DNA of 64,000 nt, taken from the NCBI GenBank assembly GCA_029243605.1, contig JAQWRT010000080.1:1-64000 (forward strand). Direction: 5' to 3'. Position 1 is the stretch's first letter; each line of letters opens with the position of its first letter. This DNA comes from Myxococcota bacterium (GTDB lineage: Bacteria; Myxococcota_A; UBA9160; UBA4427). The notes beneath the pieces were generated by a model. That model saw only the letters and a program-made list of their open reading frames with translations, was not told the origin of the DNA and did no database searches. A program made the position numbers and the translations under genes. Shown here piece after piece: positions 60,706 to 64,000 of the stretch.

Positions 60706-62136
60706 TTGAGCGCAAAAGTCCTGGTAGTCGACGACGAGGCCCTGATCTGCACGATGCTTGAACGGACCCTCCGTCTCGGGGGGTACGAAGTCAAGAGCGA
60801 GACCATCCCCGAGGACGGCCTCACACTCCTCAAACAGGAATCCTTCGACGTCCTGATTACAGACCTCCACATGAGTGGAATGAACGGGCTCGAGTTGCTC
60901 CAGCGGGCTCGGAAGATCCAGCCCTCCTGCGAAGTCGTGATGATGACGGGCTACGCCACAGTGGAAACGGCGCGCGAAGCGCTCAAGCTGGGGGCAATCG
61001 ACTACATCACCAAGCCCCTCAAGGTTGACGAAGAACTCCACCCTCTCCTCTCCAGCATCATCGACTCGGATCAGGACGAGCAAGAAGACCCCGAGGATGT
61101 CGACGAGGTCCGCACCCAGGACGCCTGGGGGGATTTCGTGGGTCGTGGCAAAGCCACTGTCGCCCTGCTTCAGAAGGTCACCAAGATCGCACGCTCGGAT
61201 GTGCCCGTCCTGCTTCAAGGCGAATCGGGAACGGGCAAGGAGATGATTTCAAGCCTTCTCCACAAACTCTCTCGCCGGGTCGAGCGCCCCTTCATCAAGG
61301 TGAATTGCGCAGCCCTGTCCGAGACCCTGCTCGAAAGCGAACTCTTCGGGCACACCAAGGGCGCGTTTACCGGGGCCACCAGCGATCGCGACGGCCTCTT
61401 CAAAGCCGCGGACGGCGGGACCCTGCTCCTCGATGAGATCGGTGAGATCTCCCGCACCTTCCAGCCGAAATTGCTCCGGGTTCTCCAGGACGGTGAGTTT
61501 CATCGAGTCGGCGAGGCCCAGCGAGGCGTGAAGGTCGACGTCCGAATCATCGCGGCGACCAACCGGGATCTGGCGGACGCAATCCGCACCGGTGAGTTTC
61601 GCGAGGATCTCTACTACCGCCTCAACGTCGTCCCGCTGAAAATCCCGACTCTTCACGAGCGCATCGAGGATCTTCCCGAGTTGCTCGATCACTTCATCGC
61701 TCAGGCTGCGCGCAAACATCAGGGTTACAAGAAGGTTTCCTTCCCCGACGATCTCGTCCAGATCCTCGGTCGATACACTTGGCCGGGCAATATCCGTGAA
61801 CTCGCGAATGCGGTGGAAAGCGCCACGGTTCTCGCCGAGGAAGGCGAGGTGCGCCTCGTCGATCTACCTCTGGCCATTCAGGACTTCGCCCGGAGCCTCG
61901 GTGAAGAAGTCGGGGGGCAAACGATTCCTCAGGCCGGCCAGACCCCCGAAACCCTCGAAGAAATCGAGATGCGCTGCATCCTCCAGTCCATGACCAAGAC
62001 GGGCTTCAACCGAACCCGGGCCGCCGATCTCCTGGGCGTCACCCGGCGAACCCTGAGCTATCGAATCAACAAATACGAGCTCGAGGCTCAATTGGCGCGT
62101 CTCCAAGCCGAGCGGCCGAAGGCCACGTCCAACTGA
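60706..62136 (+). CDS. Sigma-54-dependent response regulator, NtrC family
   Basis: Transcription activator of 476 aa. Receiver about 1-115 with Asp53 in LITDLHMSGMNG; AAA+ domain with Walker A GESGTGKE (172-179), sigma-54 contact loop GAFTGA (219-224), Walker B TLLLDEIGEI and RELANAVE; C-terminal Fis-type HTH with TRAADLLGVTRRTLSYRINKYEL. The TTG start at 60706 has AGGAG nine bases upstream. No kinase is adjacent: the nearest sensors are at 47.8-53.4 kb. It follows the DUF1302 gene by 105 bp, in which a TATATT may be its -10 element. Confidence 0.94.
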   Translation: MSAKVLVVDDEALICTMLERTLRLGGYEVKSETIPEDGLTLLKQESFDVLITDLHMSGMNGLELLQRARKIQPSCEVVMMTGYATVETAREALKLGAIDYITKPLKVDEELHPLLSSIIDSDQDEQEDPEDVDEVRTQDAWGDFVGRGKATVALLQKVTKIARSDVPVLLQGESGTGKEMISSLLHKLSRRVERPFIKVNCAALSETLLESELFGHTKGAFTGATSDRDGLFKAADGGTLLLDEIGEISRTFQPKLLRVLQDGEFHRVGEAQRGVKVDVRIIAATNRDLADAIRTGEFREDLYYRLNVVPLKIPTLHERIEDLPELLDHFIAQAARKHQGYKKVSFPDDLVQILGRYTWPGNIRELANAVESATVLAEEGEVRLVDLPLAIQDFARSLGEEVGGQTIPQAGQTPETLEEIEMRCILQSMTKTGFNRTRAADLLGVTRRTLSYRINKYELEAQLARLQAERPKATSN

Positions 62137-62157
62137 TCCGCCCCTTGGAGGAGACGC

Positions 62158-62952
62158 TCAGAGCGCCCCGTAGACCCGATGAGTCTGGGGGATCAGGCGC
62201 ACCTCCCGGACCCTCTCCTGACAGAAGCGAAGTTGCCCCAGGAGTGTCTCGGCCGACGGCTGTTCCTTGACCTTTCCCATGGGCGTCACCGGCTGAAGAA
62301 TCAGGGGTGTGCTCGGTGCAATCGCTGTCAGCGCGGCACAGACCCGTTCGAGTTCCGAGTCCAGGGTGTTTTTCGTGATCACCACCTTCACGCTGGCCTC
62401 GAGTCCCCGGGCGGCGAGCAGGCCGAGGAATTCCTCGTGAAGCCGCCCGAATCCCCCGGCGTACCTTTCGTCGCCGGCGGCCTCCTTGGAGGCAGTGACA
62501 TCGCTTTCGAGCTTCCAGTCCATGGATACGTAATCCACCGAGCCAGCCACATGCTCCATCGCGTCGTGCGCCAGACCATGGGTCTCAAGGGCCACCCGAA
62601 GGCCCCGCTCGCGCCCCAGCCGAGCGGCGACCCGCACCGCCTCGGGCTGCAGGAGCGGCTCCCCGCCCGTGAGACTCAGGAACGTCCCGGGCATCGGGCC
62701 GAGGGCGGTCAAGGCCTCGCCGATCTGGCCCGCTGAAATCGGGTTCGACTGAGACCTGAACTCACCGCTCCCGGGAGCGACCTCCCAGCGAAAGGTCTTG
62801 GCGGGCAGCCAGGTCCCGGGCGAATCGCACCAGGCGCATCGCAGGTCGCACCCCCCGAAGCGGAGAAAGACGGTGGCGCAACCCACATGGGGGCCTTCCC
62901 CCTGGGCCGACCAGAACATCTCGACCAGGTTGAATTCGACGTCTTCCGCCAT
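62158..62952 (-). CDS. queE: 7-carboxy-7-deazaguanine synthase QueE
   Basis: Radical-SAM enzyme of 264 aa in the queuosine and 7-deazaguanine pathway. The cluster motif is CDLRCAWC (CxxxCxxC) near residues 35-42; other marks are SLTGGEPLLQ, ALETHG and the extended region DYVSMDWKLESDV. Length is at the upper end of the family. It does not lie next to queC, queD or queF in this window. Gene upstream (five bases away) is a DHH-like protein. A similar radical-SAM activating enzyme is the alternative, but the GGEP and ETHG motifs favour QueE. Confidence 0.88.
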   Translation of the reverse strand: MAEDVEFNLVEMFWSAQGEGPHVGCATVFLRFGGCDLRCAWCDSPGTWLPAKTFRWEVAPGSGEFRSQSNPISAGQIGEALTALGPMPGTFLSLTGGEPLLQPEAVRVAARLGRERGLRVALETHGLAHDAMEHVAGSVDYVSMDWKLESDVTASKEAAGDERYAGGFGRLHEEFLGLLAARGLEASVKVVITKNTLDSELERVCAALTAIAPSTPLILQPVTPMGKVKEQPSAETLLGQLRFCQERVREVRLIPQTHRVYGAL

Positions 62953-62957
62953 CGGCT

Positions 62958-63980
62958 TCAGCGTTCGAGAATCGAACGACCCATCGCGATCTCTCCCACG
63001 ACCTCATTGAGCCGTTCGGCGTGGACTTCGAGCCCGCCCACCAGGAATCGCGCGACGTGATCGTCGTCGGGCAAGGCCTCGACCCAATCGAGTTTATCCG
63101 ACAGGTGCTCGGCGAGAGCCCCGAAATCCAACGTTCGACGCCCCCCCGACTCCTCGCCGGACAGGATAAAGAGATCCCCTCCCTCGTGATACCCCAGCGA
63201 GAGTTGGGCCCCGTAGCGTTCCCGGGCGACTCGAGCGGTCAATTGAATATCGAAACCGGCACCGACCTGGACCACCACCATGGAATATCCCGCAAAGTGG
63301 ACGAGCCTGAAATCACGGGTGGCCACATAATCCACCTCATCGGGCACCGCCGGAACCTCGGCCTTGGCTGCCTCTTTCGCCAGATCACTCGGGCGGCCCG
63401 CCAAGAGAGGCTCGATCTCACTGCGGATTTCGCCGGTCTTATTCGCAATTTCACCCAGGCGCCACCACCACAACCGGCCCCAGCGTTCGTAGTCGTGCTC
63501 GGTAAAGCGGCCGCAGGCCAGGTCCACGAGCTTGTCGGAAAAACGACTTCGGCGGGTGCTGGTGGCCAGAACCAGGGGCAGGGTCGAACCCGCCCCGGCC
63601 GCGTGGTGGACCGCCTCTTCTCCGATCGCCTGTTTGAGGGCGAAAAGATCTTCGGGCGGCCAAGGATGATGGTCATACCAGCTCAGTCGGTCACGGTAGA
63701 GCGCCGAGGCCTGGAGAACATCCGTCGCCGGCGAAGGAACGAACCCCACCAAGTGGATCGGAACATCCTCTTTCACATCGGGCATCACTTCACGGAAAAA
63801 ATTCATCAGTTCGGCCTGTTCGTAAACCCAGACCCCCTCGAGCAGGCGCACGTCTCTCGCCAGCAGCACCGCGGTCAAAACCGAGTCGCGATCGGCAGCC
63901 GCGACGATCACGGCCCTCCGGCGCGGAGCACGAGGGGCCTCGACGGCCACCGGAACGTCGGCGATATCCGCCTTGCGCAC
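62958..63980 (-). CDS. DHH-like phosphoesterase family protein, possibly 5'-truncated
   Basis: Protein of 340 aa. The region AVIVAAADRDSVLTAVLLAR and the motif WYDHHPW are reminiscent of a DHH phosphoesterase domain; the C-terminal segment SGEESGGRRTLDFGALAEHL recalls a DHHA1 domain, but its usual GGGH motif is degenerate. Tryptophan-rich WGRLWWWRLGEI lies in the middle. Metal-binding residues other than the DHH pair are not obvious, so catalytic activity is doubtful. A GTG start at 63980 is only 20 bases from the right edge; the frame remains open before it, so the true start may lie outside. Ends five bases before queE, so probably one operon. Confidence 0.6.
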   Translation of the reverse strand: MRKADIADVPVAVEAPRAPRRRAVIVAAADRDSVLTAVLLARDVRLLEGVWVYEQAELMNFFREVMPDVKEDVPIHLVGFVPSPATDVLQASALYRDRLSWYDHHPWPPEDLFALKQAIGEEAVHHAAGAGSTLPLVLATSTRRSRFSDKLVDLACGRFTEHDYERWGRLWWWRLGEIANKTGEIRSEIEPLLAGRPSDLAKEAAKAEVPAVPDEVDYVATRDFRLVHFAGYSMVVVQVGAGFDIQLTARVARERYGAQLSLGYHEGGDLFILSGEESGGRRTLDFGALAEHLSDKLDWVEALPDDDHVARFLVGGLEVHAERLNEVVGEIAMGRSILER

Positions 63981-64000
63981 TGCCCTGCGCTTGTCGCGCT

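Overview
The window is about 64 kb of GC-rich bacterial chromosome with tightly packed, mostly minus-strand genes. Frequent GTG and TTG starts and many 4-base stop/start overlaps indicate long operons. The gene content (IHF alpha, GlmM-CdaR-CdaA-FolP-FtsH order, IcmF and methylmalonyl-CoA mutase, MoxR/CoxE pair, NtrC-type regulator, DUF1302 barrel, IF3 with a long acidic tail) fits a deltaproteobacterium in the old broad sense (Myxococcota, Binatota or a related lineage). I cannot place it more exactly from sequence alone.

Layout, left to right. 1-1647: end of an integrated element, with a truncated unknown gene and a tyrosine integrase lying against tRNA-Pro. 1754-6571: translation cluster on the minus strand, read as tRNA-Val, thrS, infC (AUU start), rpmI, rplT, ihfA, a MerR-type regulator; pheST is absent from its usual place. 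6753-16283: miaB, guaB, guaA, dnaE and a secreted unknown protein. 16284-16923: no protein gene, but tandem promoters, several strong hairpins and an intrinsic terminator on the plus strand, a candidate unrecognised structured RNA. 16924-23568: thiolase, 3-hydroxyacyl-CoA dehydrogenase, a VWA/CoxE protein with its MoxR ATPase, and ribBA behind a promoter with a 14-bp palindrome. 23701-30935: MerR, IcmF, methylmalonyl-CoA mutase and MeaB, a cobalamin-dependent acyl-CoA mutase operon. 30991-46150: one long housekeeping run, read tilS, ftsH, folP, cdaA, cdaR, glmM, nnr, tsaE, lysC, a ComEA-like protein, cysteine desulfurase, mnmA, rnc, era; it joins c-di-AMP synthesis, cell-wall precursor synthesis and tRNA modification.

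46218-63980: mixed-strand region with an acyl-CoA ligase, a hybrid histidine kinase paired with a PhnD-type binding lipoprotein, tRNA-Met, a receiver-GAF-kinase protein, a P-loop kinase/dCMP deaminase fusion, a sugar-nucleotide reductase, prmA, a PF10023-type aminopeptidase lipoprotein, an exonuclease, a LolA-like protein with a DUF1302 barrel, an NtrC-family regulator, queE and a DHH-like protein.

The least explained signals are the plus-strand RNA near 16.5-16.8 kb, the deaminase fusion (same architecture as the antiphage DcdV/AvcD proteins), the histone-H1-like tail on the MerR protein, and the orphan sensor pairs.
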